Below are positions 22,841 to 33,025 of a stretch of 64,000 nt of DNA, in pieces. Numbering within the stretch: the first letter of the stretch is position 1; every line of letters begins with the position of its first letter. The notes under the pieces were generated by a model. That model was not told where the DNA came from, ran no database searches, and was given only the letters and a program-made list of their open reading frames with translations. Source of the stretch: Eukaryota sp. TZLM1-RC (Eukaryota; Metamonada: BaSk clade); assembly GCA_040285825.1 (NCBI GenBank), contig JAUPSS010000004.1, positions 6,827,658 through 6,891,657 on the forward strand, read 5' to 3'. The position numbers were made by a program, and so were the translations under genes.

Positions 22841-23461
22841 CAAAATTGTGAAGCAGATGGTTTTTGAAAATTAAGAACTTCAGCTGGATGTAAGTTGACC
22901 AATTGATTCACGGTTTCATCAGTAACAGGCGCAAGTTCAGAAGAGAAAAGAGCATTTTTCCAGAACCATATCTCCCACGTAATAAAAGTTTTCGCGCAGT
23001 CTTATTTTTAGGTTGTTTCTGTGGAGTGAAAACTTTTTGGGGACGAGAACTTGATTTCTTTTCAAAAAAAAATTTCCAAATAGAAACCACATCCCATTCT
23101 GCTTTTTCAATGCATGATTGAATGTTCCAAATGCAACACAAAATGGAATGGTGGATTTTGGACTGAGAACATTCGAAATTTTACAAGGCCGTAGTAGAGT
23201 ATCAAACGAGGCACAAACAGAGCAACAATGAATATTATTTTTCAGAACATTATTTTCGGCTTTTTCATTACAAATAGCACAATGATCTGTTTGAGGTGCT
23301 GCATTGCAACTATCTGAAATTATTGCATCATTGTCTTCTGCGGTACACTCATCTTTAGGGAGCAAATTTAATTCCAATTAATATAATTCAGCTTGAATCC
23401 AGATTTTGAAATATGAACAATTTCCGCTCTCTGTACAATTGCTTTCATCACCATCAGTTCG
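22841..23461 (-). other. Unassigned interval with a zinc-finger-like open frame
   Basis: A minus-strand frame of about 145 codons (22937-23377) has no ATG near its beginning. It reads a paired cysteine pattern CAICNEKAENNVLKNNIHCCSVC. I do not recognise the family; it could be the exon of an unseen gene or another transposon remnant. It is divergent from the next gene. Confidence 0.25.
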
Positions 23462-26400
23462 ATGAGCAATCCGTCGTCCCATTATTCCCTTACTACAGAG
23501 AATGAACGTCGGGTTCGATCATTTTGGGACAAACTTTTTGCCGTGTTTGACGTGTTGCGTTACCAAAATCATCCATTTCTAACTACTATAGCTCTCTTGA
23601 TACAGTTGTTCCAGATAATTGGCTTTGTTTTACGCACGACCAAGTTTCACCCCATTTTTGATATTGGTCCAGTTCTCCGCTATACGTCATTGGCATATTA
23701 CTTTGATTTTCGTGCTAATTCGAGACTAAGCTTTTTTCTTGGTGGAGGAGGTTTACTTCTAATCCTAGTGACACTTTTTGGATACTTGTACACACGCGTT
23801 AGTAGTCATTCTCGCCATCAATCGTGGTTTATTACCGTCACTCGTCTTTTGAATGGCACAGTATGCACAGTCCTTTTTATCCCTCTTCTCTCCATCTTTC
23901 TCTCATTCATTCCTTGTGGAAGGGTGGTTCCAGATGATCTCTCGCATGAGGTACTTACTTTCCATGAAGGTGTTCAGAATTGCTCCTCTACTGTTGGTAT
24001 CTTTACCCGTGGACTTGCTATCTTCCTTGCCATCCTCCTCTGTCTCTTTTGCCTTGCCAGAGTGTGCTGTGTAGAAGGTAACGATTCTCCTGCTTCAAAG
24101 GCTCCATTCAGTCGATCTTTCAATAGAGTCCAGTTCTTTTCTCTTGTTTCTATCTTTCTCTTCATGTTTATTTTCTTTCTTTTCCACAATCGCTACTGGC
24201 TCTTCAGGTTTACCTATCTCGCTGCTTCTGTCACTTCTACTCTCCTCTTTCTCTACCATCTCCCTTACTACTCTCGTAGAACAAACTCTAAAGTGGCTGT
24301 TGGTTTGGGCATTTGGCTTGGTACTGCTATTGCATTCCTTTTTCAGTCATTCATCTTCTTGTTTGCGTCAACCAATGTTGTTGTTGATTCGTTCCTTTAT
24401 TATTCTTTTATGATAATTTCTGCCGTTGGTGCTTGGTATTTAACATTAATTAGGTACAGGAAGCTAGAAGAGTTTTTAACTGCTGCCAGATCTGAATTGA
24501 TTAAGCATGGTGTACTAGATTCTAATTACACCTTAAATGAAGAAGTTGAGTTGACTGGTTTGGATTATGAGGTTTTTCAAACATCCTCTGTTTTTGAATT
24601 GGATGCGCTCTGTCGAATCATGCAGCCCAAGCCTAATTCTTCTGAATTTAAAACCACTATTAAATGGATCTTTACCAATCTTGATTATCGTTTCGCAGAA
24701 TCTGTGGATTTTATTTGCCTGAAATTAAATATTGAAATCAATTTATTCAAGGATTCAGTTTCTGCAGCTATTGCCTTCAATTCACTCAAAAACATGGATA
24801 TTGATCTTCGCATAGATCAGAAGTGCTTAATCCACAGGTTATCTCAAGAATTAGAAACCCTCCGACGACAGCAGTCAACTGGACAAAGTGTTGACTCATC
24901 TTCTTTCCTCCAGCTACAACGCCAGCAAAAGCAAATCGCCTCGCTCCATAGGGATTGTTTAGAAGCTTTATATGCCTTTTGGAGCAGTCTGTCTTCAAAT
25001 AAGGTGGACCTGAATGTTTTACCTCCGATTCTTGAAAAAGTTCAGTCCACAAAAAGAGTAATCGAAAGTTCATTTTCCAAGCTTTTCCATAATTCTGCCG
25101 ATCACCAGTCTCTTTTGTTAGCTTATGCGAGTTACGTCAGAGAAGTTGAATGTGACGAAGAAAGGGCCAATGCTATTGAAGAACAAGCTCAGTTGCTATC
25201 TGCCAGCGATAAGTCTTCTAGTCATGGAAGTACCTCTTTTTCTGGGTCGTTGACAATGTCTTCCAAGGACCGTGATAAGCAAAAGAAATCTAAATTATCA
25301 GCCATTTCTAAATCAGGTTTTGTTAACAGCAAGAAAAAAAGAAAATCTGCAATCAAGATGCTTTCCACATCGATTTTGGTAGCTCTGTCTATTCTTTTGG
25401 CAATTTCTATCGGCTCTTACATTGTTTCAGTTACAGTTCTTGGTTTAGTTGAGGACAAAATGGATCAGCTCTATGAATTGGCTTCTGTTGATATTGTCTC
25501 CCGCAATGTTGGTCTTTTTGCCAATAGAATGTACTTAAACCAGTCTCTTGGTTTTGATATCCGTAATCAGGCCGAAACTGTATTGTTTGAATCCGAACAC
25601 CTGAACTTCCATTTGAGAAGATTGATTTTACCCAATATTCCTTCCCAAGATCCCAGCATTTGTCCCAGAGCAGGGGATCGTCAGGTCAATCCCCCTTCAG
25701 CAGAAGTACAAGCTGTTCTTAAAGATCCAAGATTTCCTATTGTTTTTAACAGAGATTTCGTTCCACCTACTGCTGAATCTCAAATACTTTCTACTTTCAC
25801 CCTTGGTTTGAGACATGCTTTGGAAGCTTCGTTGTTTGCTAAGCGAGTGATTGATGGTGAAGCAATTACGTTGGTCGGGTTGGATGCTGTTTCGAATAGT
25901 TTGACTGGTATTTCGAATGCTGTGGCTTATATGTCTGATTATTTCATTGCAGATTCGGATAGTTTTTTTGATTTTTCCTTTATTTTGCAGTTGTTTTTTG
26001 TTTTTGTGGTCGTTGTTACTATTTTCGTAATAGGTTTTGTTTTGTTTGCCAGGTCTTTTTCAAAAATTGCAACAGAACGGGCAGCTATTCTTAATTTATT
26101 CCTGTATATTCCCAAGGATGAAGTCAAGCGGATTCTTGAAGACCCTAAATTTCACTTTAAAACCAAGAAGAAGAAAAGATCAAAAACGTTCAATCAGATT
26201 AATGACCTTGATGGAATTCTCGAGACTTCCCGCCAGGAAATCTTTTCATCTTCCGAAAGTGAAGAAGAGGCTGATAAGAATAAGCCAAAAGCTTTTAGTG
26301 TTGAAGAAGAAGAATCCGTTGTGGTAGACATTGAGGAAAACTCTCAAGAGGTAAAGTTTGTCTCTTTAAGTTTGAGGATAATAATGTCTACTGTTTGTAT

Positions 26401-28744
26401 TTTTGTCTTCATCTTAATCGCGCTAATTCTTTTATTTAGCCAAAATTTGCAGGAACTTACCTTGGATATTAATTATAATTTACAATTAGCTATTGATGTT
26501 AGAGGTACAGCTGCTGATATTACTTTAATTGATAGGGAATTAAGTGCCAGTGCCCAGTTGTTTACCGCTTTTGGCGATGAATATTATTTAAATTCATTCA
26601 ATAATGTTATGAACTCTGGCCGTCGAAATTCTTTAGTGAATGAAATTTTGACTCTTTCGCTTTCACGTGATGAGCTTGAAGTTTTAAGTGAAGCCACAAC
26701 AGTTAGGAATGAGATTGAGTACATTGAAGACATTGTTCTAAAGTTGGCTATTTCAGTCTTTGATGTGGAACCATCCCTTACTGATAGATGGGCTGAATTT
26801 ACTTACAATATTGAAGAAGAAGCAAATTCTTTTGAAAAGCGTCTAAGGTACCCTGATACTAGTTGGTACTCCAACTTTGAGGACGATCTTGGTCTTGAAG
26901 AATCCAAAAGACTTGAACTTGCTAGGGAAACTGCTACTAATCAGCGGTGGTTTGATTTATTTGTTGCTTTAATGGCTGATATTGAAGGTACTGCTGATTT
27001 AATTGTGCAAGACAGATCGTCAATGATCCAAGAATCTTTGTTTACAATTGATAGCTATTACAATTTAATTTGGTTGCTGCTGTTTGGTGTTGCTGGAACA
27101 TTTGTTGTCATTTTCCTTTTGTTATGGAAAACTTTTAATAATTTGAATCAAGGTAAAGCTTTTATTGTTTTGCTATTGGTTCTTGCAATTGGGTTTACTA
27201 TTCCCGCCTACATTAACCTCAACAACTCTCCATTTAGTGATGCAGAATTTGTTTCTTCCTTGGCCCAGGAATTAATTGACGCTTACATTACAATAGCTGT
27301 TGATGCAGAGTGGGAGTTTAATTCGTTCAGGAGAAGGGCTCAGTTGATCCCTTTTGCCAATACTATTGAAAATTTCACTCCATTGATCAACTCTTACCAC
27401 ACAATGTTAAATTTATTCAATTCTGTTGAAACTAAGTCCTTTTACACTTTACCCCCCTTGGATACTCTGGCAGACGATCTCAGTGATATTGCCAACCAAA
27501 TAACACCCCTTGCAGAATCACTGTACGAAATGTCTCTTACTGCGGCTAAGTTGGTTGTTTCAGATGTTAATGATCATTTTTCTGAAGTAGGTAACTTTAC
27601 TTGGGATTATTCTCTTTTGAACGAAGAAGAACGCACAAGATGGGAACTACCAAGTGGTAAAAGTATCACAAATGAGGAAGATGACATGGCCTTGGAGTTT
27701 GACGAAAGGCTTGATCTTGCATTTGCTATCATTTCGTCCCGTTACTATACACTTACAGTAGAGTCGATTGTTGACCTTTTCGACAATTTTAGAAGTATTG
27801 CCCGTGACTTTGCTTTGCACTCATCAAATGATATGGTTGCTGTTGCTGAACAAACCCAATCAACTGTCCTTCTTTCTGTTATTGGGGTGGCAGCTACAGT
27901 TTTTTGTTTCTTTTTGTCTTATTTGTACTGTGGTGCAAGAATGGAAAAAACCAAAGCCTTTGTCAAACAGCAATTGAACTTTCAAATCCTAATGAAATAC
28001 ACCAAACAATATGTGTTTTCTCTTTTTGCAATCTTTATTGTGCTATCTCTATTTTACATTGTTTCTATTTTCAGTTTCATTTATCTCCGCGACTACCCCA
28101 ATCTGCTCCTAAATACTGGAAGACGATCTGTATTATCAAGTAATTCGCTCTATTATCTCAACAATGCATTTACTTCCAGCAACCCTGTTTCTAGTCTCAA
28201 TTCAGCTCGCAATGATGCTAGAGAAGTTTTAAGATTGCACCAACATTTGGTTGAATCTCGTCTAGATGATGATACCTACCAGTCTGATTTACTTTTTGCT
28301 ACAAATTTCGATGATTTTGATAGACGATTTGTTTACGATGGTGAAGAACAGCATCATGGATTACATTCTCTCGTTGTAAACTATGTCACTAGGTTGACTT
28401 CTTTTACATTGGGAGAAGGCGAAACTGAACACTCCCTTGACAGTCCAGAAGTTGATAGACTTAATCAACTTGGTGATGTTTTGCTGACCCTTTCCTTTGA
28501 TTCAGTTGATTATCTTCGAGACTACGTTGTTGGAAGAATATCAATGCTCTTTACATTTCTATTGGTGATTTTCATTGGCTCTATTGGTGTCATTTTGGGA
28601 ACTTATGTTTTTATTTTCAGAAAAATGTTGAGCACTTTGCACACAGTCGAAGATACTCAAATTGAGTTTTTGAGTATGATGTCAGATGATATTCTTTCTG
28701 GAGTTTCTGTTATCAGAGACTATATTGCCGAATGCGATTTTTAG
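23462..28744 (+). CDS. Large multi-pass membrane protein, TmcB/TmcC-like
   Basis: 1760 residues without introns. An N-terminal block (about residues 35-345) contains six to eight membrane spans. A long cytosolic linker follows (about 345-635; helical, ending in a lysine-rich patch). Further spans lie near 638-663, 838-863, 973-1000, 1199-1222, 1232-1253, 1466-1490, 1515-1545 and 1693-1718, separated by loops of 150-210 residues that would face outside, plus an acidic linker near 929-945. The layout resembles the large tiny-macrocysts (TmcB/C) proteins of protists, often joined to PAS or cyclase domains, but here no catalytic domain follows the last span. Repeated span-loop-span modules suggest a sensor. 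Function is not known. Convergent with the Rab gene. Confidence 0.5.
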   Translation: MSNPSSHYSLTTENERRVRSFWDKLFAVFDVLRYQNHPFLTTIALLIQLFQIIGFVLRTTKFHPIFDIGPVLRYTSLAYYFDFRANSRLSFFLGGGGLLLILVTLFGYLYTRVSSHSRHQSWFITVTRLLNGTVCTVLFIPLLSIFLSFIPCGRVVPDDLSHEVLTFHEGVQNCSSTVGIFTRGLAIFLAILLCLFCLARVCCVEGNDSPASKAPFSRSFNRVQFFSLVSIFLFMFIFFLFHNRYWLFRFTYLAASVTSTLLFLYHLPYYSRRTNSKVAVGLGIWLGTAIAFLFQSFIFLFASTNVVVDSFLYYSFMIISAVGAWYLTLIRYRKLEEFLTAARSELIKHGVLDSNYTLNEEVELTGLDYEVFQTSSVFELDALCRIMQPKPNSSEFKTTIKWIFTNLDYRFAESVDFICLKLNIEINLFKDSVSAAIAFNSLKNMDIDLRIDQKCLIHRLSQELETLRRQQSTGQSVDSSSFLQLQRQQKQIASLHRDCLEALYAFWSSLSSNKVDLNVLPPILEKVQSTKRVIESSFSKLFHNSADHQSLLLAYASYVREVECDEERANAIEEQAQLLSASDKSSSHGSTSFSGSLTMSSKDRDKQKKSKLSAISKSGFVNSKKKRKSAIKMLSTSILVALSILLAISIGSYIVSVTVLGLVEDKMDQLYELASVDIVSRNVGLFANRMYLNQSLGFDIRNQAETVLFESEHLNFHLRRLILPNIPSQDPSICPRAGDRQVNPPSAEVQAVLKDPRFPIVFNRDFVPPTAESQILSTFTLGLRHALEASLFAKRVIDGEAITLVGLDAVSNSLTGISNAVAYMSDYFIADSDSFFDFSFILQLFFVFVVVVTIFVIGFVLFARSFSKIATERAAILNLFLYIPKDEVKRILEDPKFHFKTKKKKRSKTFNQINDLDGILETSRQEIFSSSESEEEADKNKPKAFSVEEEESVVVDIEENSQEVKFVSLSLRIIMSTVCIFVFILIALILLFSQNLQELTLDINYNLQLAIDVRGTAADITLIDRELSASAQLFTAFGDEYYLNSFNNVMNSGRRNSLVNEILTLSLSRDELEVLSEATTVRNEIEYIEDIVLKLAISVFDVEPSLTDRWAEFTYNIEEEANSFEKRLRYPDTSWYSNFEDDLGLEESKRLELARETATNQRWFDLFVALMADIEGTADLIVQDRSSMIQESLFTIDSYYNLIWLLLFGVAGTFVVIFLLLWKTFNNLNQGKAFIVLLLVLAIGFTIPAYINLNNSPFSDAEFVSSLAQELIDAYITIAVDAEWEFNSFRRRAQLIPFANTIENFTPLINSYHTMLNLFNSVETKSFYTLPPLDTLADDLSDIANQITPLAESLYEMSLTAAKLVVSDVNDHFSEVGNFTWDYSLLNEEERTRWELPSGKSITNEEDDMALEFDERLDLAFAIISSRYYTLTVESIVDLFDNFRSIARDFALHSSNDMVAVAEQTQSTVLLSVIGVAATVFCFFLSYLYCGARMEKTKAFVKQQLNFQILMKYTKQYVFSLFAIFIVLSLFYIVSIFSFIYLRDYPNLLLNTGRRSVLSSNSLYYLNNAFTSSNPVSSLNSARNDAREVLRLHQHLVESRLDDDTYQSDLLFATNFDDFDRRFVYDGEEQHHGLHSLVVNYVTRLTSFTLGEGETEHSLDSPEVDRLNQLGDVLLTLSFDSVDYLRDYVVGRISMLFTFLLVIFIGSIGVILGTYVFIFRKMLSTLHTVEDTQIEFLSMMSDDILSGVSVIRDYIAECDF

Positions 28745-28837
28745 TATTAATTACCTAATTTAAATGTATTATATTTTATTTAATAAATAGTATTATTTTT
28801 TACAAGTTAAAAGAACATTGGGAAAAGAGATAATAGA

Positions 28838-29722
28838 TCAACAGCTACAGCTCTGCTTCTTGGTACTGTCTTCCTCCACACTTACGTCATCACTTCCTTC
28901 TGTCATGTGTCCAGAAATACTTGGTATGGTATCGTCAAAATTAACAAACTCGGCACCTTGGCTTTCAGTCTCACCGGGGGACAGCAATTCCAAATGCCGA
29001 AGGAGCAAAACAGCGGCCATTCTATCAAAAAGTTCTTCAACTCCGTATCCAGAGCGAGAACTCGCTTCAAGGTACTCTGCGGAAATTCCGGCAGCCACTT
29101 CACCACCCTCATTCTTCGATATACATCCCCAAGCACCAGCTCCACTTAAAGAGTGGTCATTTGACTCAAAGGAATGGTTGTCAAGAGAAGAAGATTGTGA
29201 ATTACGGAGATCAGTTTTAAGGCCAACCACAAACAATAAAGGTCTGGAAGCATCATTGGTACAAACGTCATCAACTCGCGCACACCACTGTGGGACATTG
29301 GAGAGTGACTTTGGAGAGGACACGTCGAAGCAGAGTAAAGCCGCATGTGAATTTCTGAAATAGTTGGAAGTTAAACTACTGAGACTACTTTCCTGGCCCG
29401 CAGTATCCCACAGTTGAAGTGTTATTTTACAACCCTCTATAACATACTCATGAGTGGAATACTCAACACCAACAGTAGCATGGTAGAAAGGAGAGAACTC
29501 ACCTTTTGTGAGACGATTAACAAGTGTAGTTTTGCCTACAGCTGCATCCCCTATTACACAAACTTTAAATGAAAACCCAGTTTGTGTGTCCAGTTCTAGT
29601 TCTGAAAGAAGTCTAACAATTCGAGTGGCCAGAGAAGGCTGGGAAGGGTCGCTTGTGGTATCTTGAGGTTTACCTAGACCTGAAACAAGACATCCTAAAG
29701 TTGGGTACCTTGTCTTAGACAT
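28838..29722 (-). CDS. Rab-family small GTPase, divergent
   Basis: 294 residues. GTPase motifs: P-loop GDAAVGKT (58-65), switch I Thr in ATVGVEY (about 83), WDTAGQE (105-111). Where most Rabs have NKxD this one has GLKTD (167-171), as in a few divergent Rabs with a changed base-recognition motif. The G5-like element is weak (EASS). An insertion of serine-rich sequence follows GLKTD. The C-terminus CSC fits double geranylgeranylation, so it should be membrane-attached and act in vesicle traffic. A 50-residue N-terminal extension precedes the domain. A Fanzor pseudogene lies 164 bases upstream in the same direction. Confidence 0.85.
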   Translation of the reverse strand: MSKTRYPTLGCLVSGLGKPQDTTSDPSQPSLATRIVRLLSELELDTQTGFSFKVCVIGDAAVGKTTLVNRLTKGEFSPFYHATVGVEYSTHEYVIEGCKITLQLWDTAGQESSLSSLTSNYFRNSHAALLCFDVSSPKSLSNVPQWCARVDDVCTNDASRPLLFVVGLKTDLRNSQSSSLDNHSFESNDHSLSGAGAWGCISKNEGGEVAAGISAEYLEASSRSGYGVEELFDRMAAVLLLRHLELLSPGETESQGAEFVNFDDTIPSISGHMTEGSDDVSVEEDSTKKQSCSC

Positions 29723-29852
29723 CGGCTAAAAGCACGGTAATGTCAAAAATCAAAAACCTGTTGAGAACTGAAGTGCAAGGAGAGAATCTGAGATGGTGTT
29801 TTTCTGTGGGAAATTCCCATAAATACACGATCAATTTTCGTGTGGAATAATT

Positions 29853-29894
29853 ACAAAAAGTTTTTGTAGATAGTTTTTGTCAAAAACTATCTAC
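29853..29894 (-). repeat. Two overlapping palindromes at the Fanzor B 3' end
   Basis: ACAAAAAGTTTTTGT (29853-29867) is palindromic around one base. GTAGATAGTTTTTG (29866-29879) and CAAAAACTATCTAC (29881-29894) are perfect inverted arms separated by one base. The second palindrome covers the Fanzor B stop codon (29887-29889). In known Fanzor systems the guide (omega) RNA comes from the region at the 3' end of the gene, so this is a candidate structured RNA region. Confidence 0.6.
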
Positions 29895-31688
29895 TACACA
29901 GATACTGAGGTCTTTCATTACCACTCATTCTGGCTTCAGCAATTGCAAACATATTCAGACAAGCCAGCTTATTTCTATTGAAGAGCTTTGTTGAGCCTTT
30001 GTTACTGAGTTTGCAACTCTCGCTATTACAAGCTAATAAACCATTACATGTAGTAACAGGAGTCTTTTCTCTTCTATACACTCTGGGATTTGTTACTCTC
30101 AAAAACGTAGCAACCTTTTCAAAACAAACAGGACATTTTGCTGAAGTGAAAGCTTCATTGATCATCAATACTTCAAATCCATTTCTTTTCAGAAATTGAA
30201 TCCATCCAATGCCTCGAGTAGGTCTCTGATGTTTCAAATTTTTAAAACCTTTTTTACCATAATCACCCATTAGTATTAAAGTGTCTTTCGGGTTGCCAAA
30301 CTGTTGAACAAGGCTTTTTAACAACCAACTTTCAGTCTTTTGCTTGTGAATGAAAGCTTGCATTTTATGAATGCTCCACAAGTCAAGACTATAAAAGTCA
30401 ATTGTCAAAAAAAATTGCCGAAGTTTGGCAACCACATAGTTGGAAAAGTCTATAAAAGTCGCCGAATTTGCAGCAAATGCTGATAATTCGGTGTTTGCAT
30501 CTTCAATTGTCATTTCGTTAGACTCTATCATTTGGTTCCTGTCGTAACCTACCTCAGTACACTTTGTCGCCCATCGTTTTTGCTTTTCATTCATCCTACT
30601 TTTCCAAGACCAGGACATCTGAGTCATTCTCAACCATTTGTACTTCTTGTCTCCATTCATCACCCTACTATTTCTTTGCTGTTCACTTTCATGTTCAGGC
30701 ACCATGGCTAGTTTTTGATCAGTCTTTTTACTCTCAAAATACAATAAATCACGTTTTCCAGGATCACAACCAACAATTCGTTTGTCTAGAAAAGTATCAA
30801 CATCAACATCATGAATATTTAAATCAGAAATACTGGCCTTGTTGTCTGGCTTACATTTCTGACCTTGTAAATCCTGACGACCAAATTCTACTGCAATATT
30901 AAAACCATCTGTGTGGATAATTTTGTTGAATTTATAGCTCTTCTGTTTGAACATTGGTTGGTTCAAATCGACAATATTAGACCAAAAGTCAAATTGCTAA
31001 GGTGGTTTGAATTTCTTAATTTGGGCTAGTGTATTGGACATTTTTCAGCGTCTGTGTAGGTCATAAATCATCCATTAATGTTTGTTTGATAAATTCTCCA
31101 TATTGTTCTTGTATCAATAGGAAAATATCCAGGGCTTACAGTGGTTGAAACGGGAGAAATATGATAAGGTTTTTTCTCTCTACTGGAAATATATTGAGCA
31201 ATTGCAATTGCTGGTTTTAGAAATATTTGAGGATCTGTTTTAACAGCGTCTGCAAAAAAATGTATATCCACTGGAACTATATTATCAACAAAATTCTCGT
31301 CAGTGACCAAATTCTCAAATTTGACAGGTAAATGGCTCAATAAGTTTTCATAAATGTCTCTACGTTCATTATTTCTTATATCATGCTGTTCACATAAATC
31401 GAAAAATTCGTCAATCAGAAGGTCTGAATTATTTTCTGGATGATGAAACAAAGCAATCAAGCAATTTCTATCATCAACTAAAAAGAAGTTTTTGAATTGT
31501 AGAAGCCTAAATCTATATAGTGAAATAATTGTAGATAATGGCGTTGAGTATCTACCCAGTTTGTGCATTTCTACTAACACATTTTCCACATCTGGTTTTT
31601 CAAAATAAACATTAATAAAACGACTGATATGTTTTTCATGATCTAGTTTCAAATTATTCTCAAAATTGGTAAACATTACTGGGGCCAT
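29887..31688 (-). pseudogene. Fanzor lineage B, most complete copy but broken
   Basis: The N-terminal frame (31688-31068, 206 codons) ends in ISPVSTTVSPGYFPIDTR, like the segment before the RuvC domain in Fanzor1. A frameshift and a TAG (near 31001) follow. The second frame (to 29887) carries RuvC-I VGCDPGKRDLLYF (about 30738-30772), a helical middle, LILMGDYGKKGF, the Fanzor alternative glutamate in NEAFTSAKCPVC, a second cysteine pair, RuvC-III FNRNKLACLN and the tail NERPQYLCSR. The RuvC-III position that is Asp in the family is Asn here (codon at 29971-29973). Even if the frames were read through, activity would be doubtful. Together about 560 residues, usual for Fanzor. No ATG opens the second frame until MFKQKSYK. 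Confidence 0.8.
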
Positions 31689-31707
31689 TTACTCAGGTGG
31701 TCTACTG

Positions 31708-31846
31708 TGTTGTTGTTGAACTCATATTGAATTAGTAGGTTTCTTTGTATTTCGACTGATGACGTGATACTCATTTATGAATCAGTTTTATTAATAAACT
31801 TAGATTTCTCTCTCTCCTTCGTGTGTTCATCTGCCTAACGGCATCA
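31708..31846 (+). repeat. Left LTR of the miniature LTR element
   Basis: 139 bases, identical to 32397-32535 over their full length as read by eye. Confidence 0.92.
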
Positions 31847-31965
31847 ATAATTATTGGCCCTTCTTATTTCAGATGACTGTTCCCTCTGTTAACCTGACGT
31901 CTCTTTCTTCCATGAAAGTTGAAAGTGTTCTTCTGTTCCTATAGGAGTGAAAGATTTATTCTTCG

Positions 31966-32355
31966 GTGACTCCTAAGAAAGAGCTTGTTCCAGCAAGACT
32001 CTTGGTCGATTCTTTTCTGTTAGAGTCCCTATCTCTCCAGAAATCCGACGTCTCATCCAGTGACGATGTTCTTCTCAGACATCTACAATCTGTCGTATCG
32101 TTCGTCACGTACGAAGATTTTAGTCTGGCTATGTCAGAACTGAAGCTTGATGTCCGTATTGGTGACGTCCGAGAACGCATGTCCTGTTACCTGCGACGTT
32201 TCCTCCAGGTAAAGAGTAGGGCTTCCGGACTGAAGTTGCCAGACATAGCTTTTCTGAACCGATTTGCCAGAGGAATTCTTCCCGTAGGTCTCCAACGTTC
32301 TCATACCAACGATGCACCGGAGAATTTAACAAACCCCATATCTTCCCTCTATTGA
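31966..32355 (+). pseudogene. Gag-like remnant in the miniature LTR element
   Basis: About 129 codons with a helical segment VRIGDVRERMSCYLRRFLQVK and FLNRFARGILPVGLQ, which looks like part of a retroelement gag. The frame has no ATG at its opening; an ATG frame at 31873 stops after 23 codons. No protease, reverse transcriptase or integrase is present. Confidence 0.45.
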
Positions 32356-32396
32356 GCCAGTACTGTATTTGTCCTCAGAAAAGTGGAAAAAAGTAG

Positions 32397-32535
32397 TGTT
32401 GTTGTTGAACTCATATTGAATTAGTAGGTTTCTTTGTATTTCGACTGATGACGTGATACTCATTTATGAATCAGTTTTATTAATAAACTTAGATTTCTCT
32501 CTCTCCTTCGTGTGTTCATCTGCCTAACGGCATCA
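32397..32535 (+). repeat. Right LTR of the miniature LTR element
   Basis: 139 bases, identical to the left LTR; followed by ACTG. Confidence 0.92.
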
Positions 32536-32539
32536 ACTG

Positions 32540-33025
32540 AAGCCATCAGTTGGAAATCGTGGAAAAAACTCAGGCCTATATCTCAAATGGTCTACATAAC
32601 TTATAGTTTTGTTCAACTTTGGTTGTTCAAAGATAGTCGATAATCTATAATCTCTTTCAATGACCTACTCTCTCCGCTCCAATGACCTATTTACATGTGT
32701 CAAGAGAAATACTCGCACAGTTAAAACCACTGCTGATCAACGACCTTCACTACTTCAGTACATACCCCCTTCCTTTCCAGACCAAAACTTCATCAATGAT
32801 ATCGTATTCTTTTATTCAGATCATAAAACAAGGGTCAATAAATTGGGGCAACTATATTCTAGGTTTTACGGTCAAGGTGGTATGAATGTCTTTACTACAA
32901 AAAATGATAGTTCGATTTAGATATTGTATAATTTATCTTCCAATAAATTTGATGATTTATTTAATGAAATTTGATGATTGTAAATGGATCCATTTTCTGC
33001 CATGATCAAATGAGATAATTGTTAA
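32540..33025. other. Interval with no recognised gene
   Basis: Between the LTR element and the LINE. An 86-codon plus-strand frame with ATG at 32660 (stop at 32920) resembles nothing I know and may be part of an older insertion. Confidence 0.3.

Larger units (their letters stand above)
31708..32535 (+). mobile_element. Miniature non-autonomous LTR retroelement (TRIM-like)
   Basis: Two identical 139-base LTRs (31708-31846, 32397-32535), starting TGTTGTTG and ending GGCATCA, enclose 550 bases. ACTG occurs on both sides (31704-31707, 32536-32539) as a target duplication. TAATTATTGGCCC follows the left LTR. Only a gag-like frame is present. Identical LTRs mean recent insertion. It lies 16 bases upstream of the Fanzor B N-terminal frame. 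Confidence 0.9.

Noticed and set aside
23224-23310. Nuclear-receptor-like zinc finger (CAICNE...CCSVC)
   Set aside because: Such receptors are confined to animals, spacing is not right, and the frame has no start codon; kept only as an unassigned frame.
30966-31100. Intron joining the two Fanzor B frames
   Set aside because: No GT...AG pair of plausible type between the frames removes both the frame change and the TAG near 31001, so I treat it as a pseudogene.
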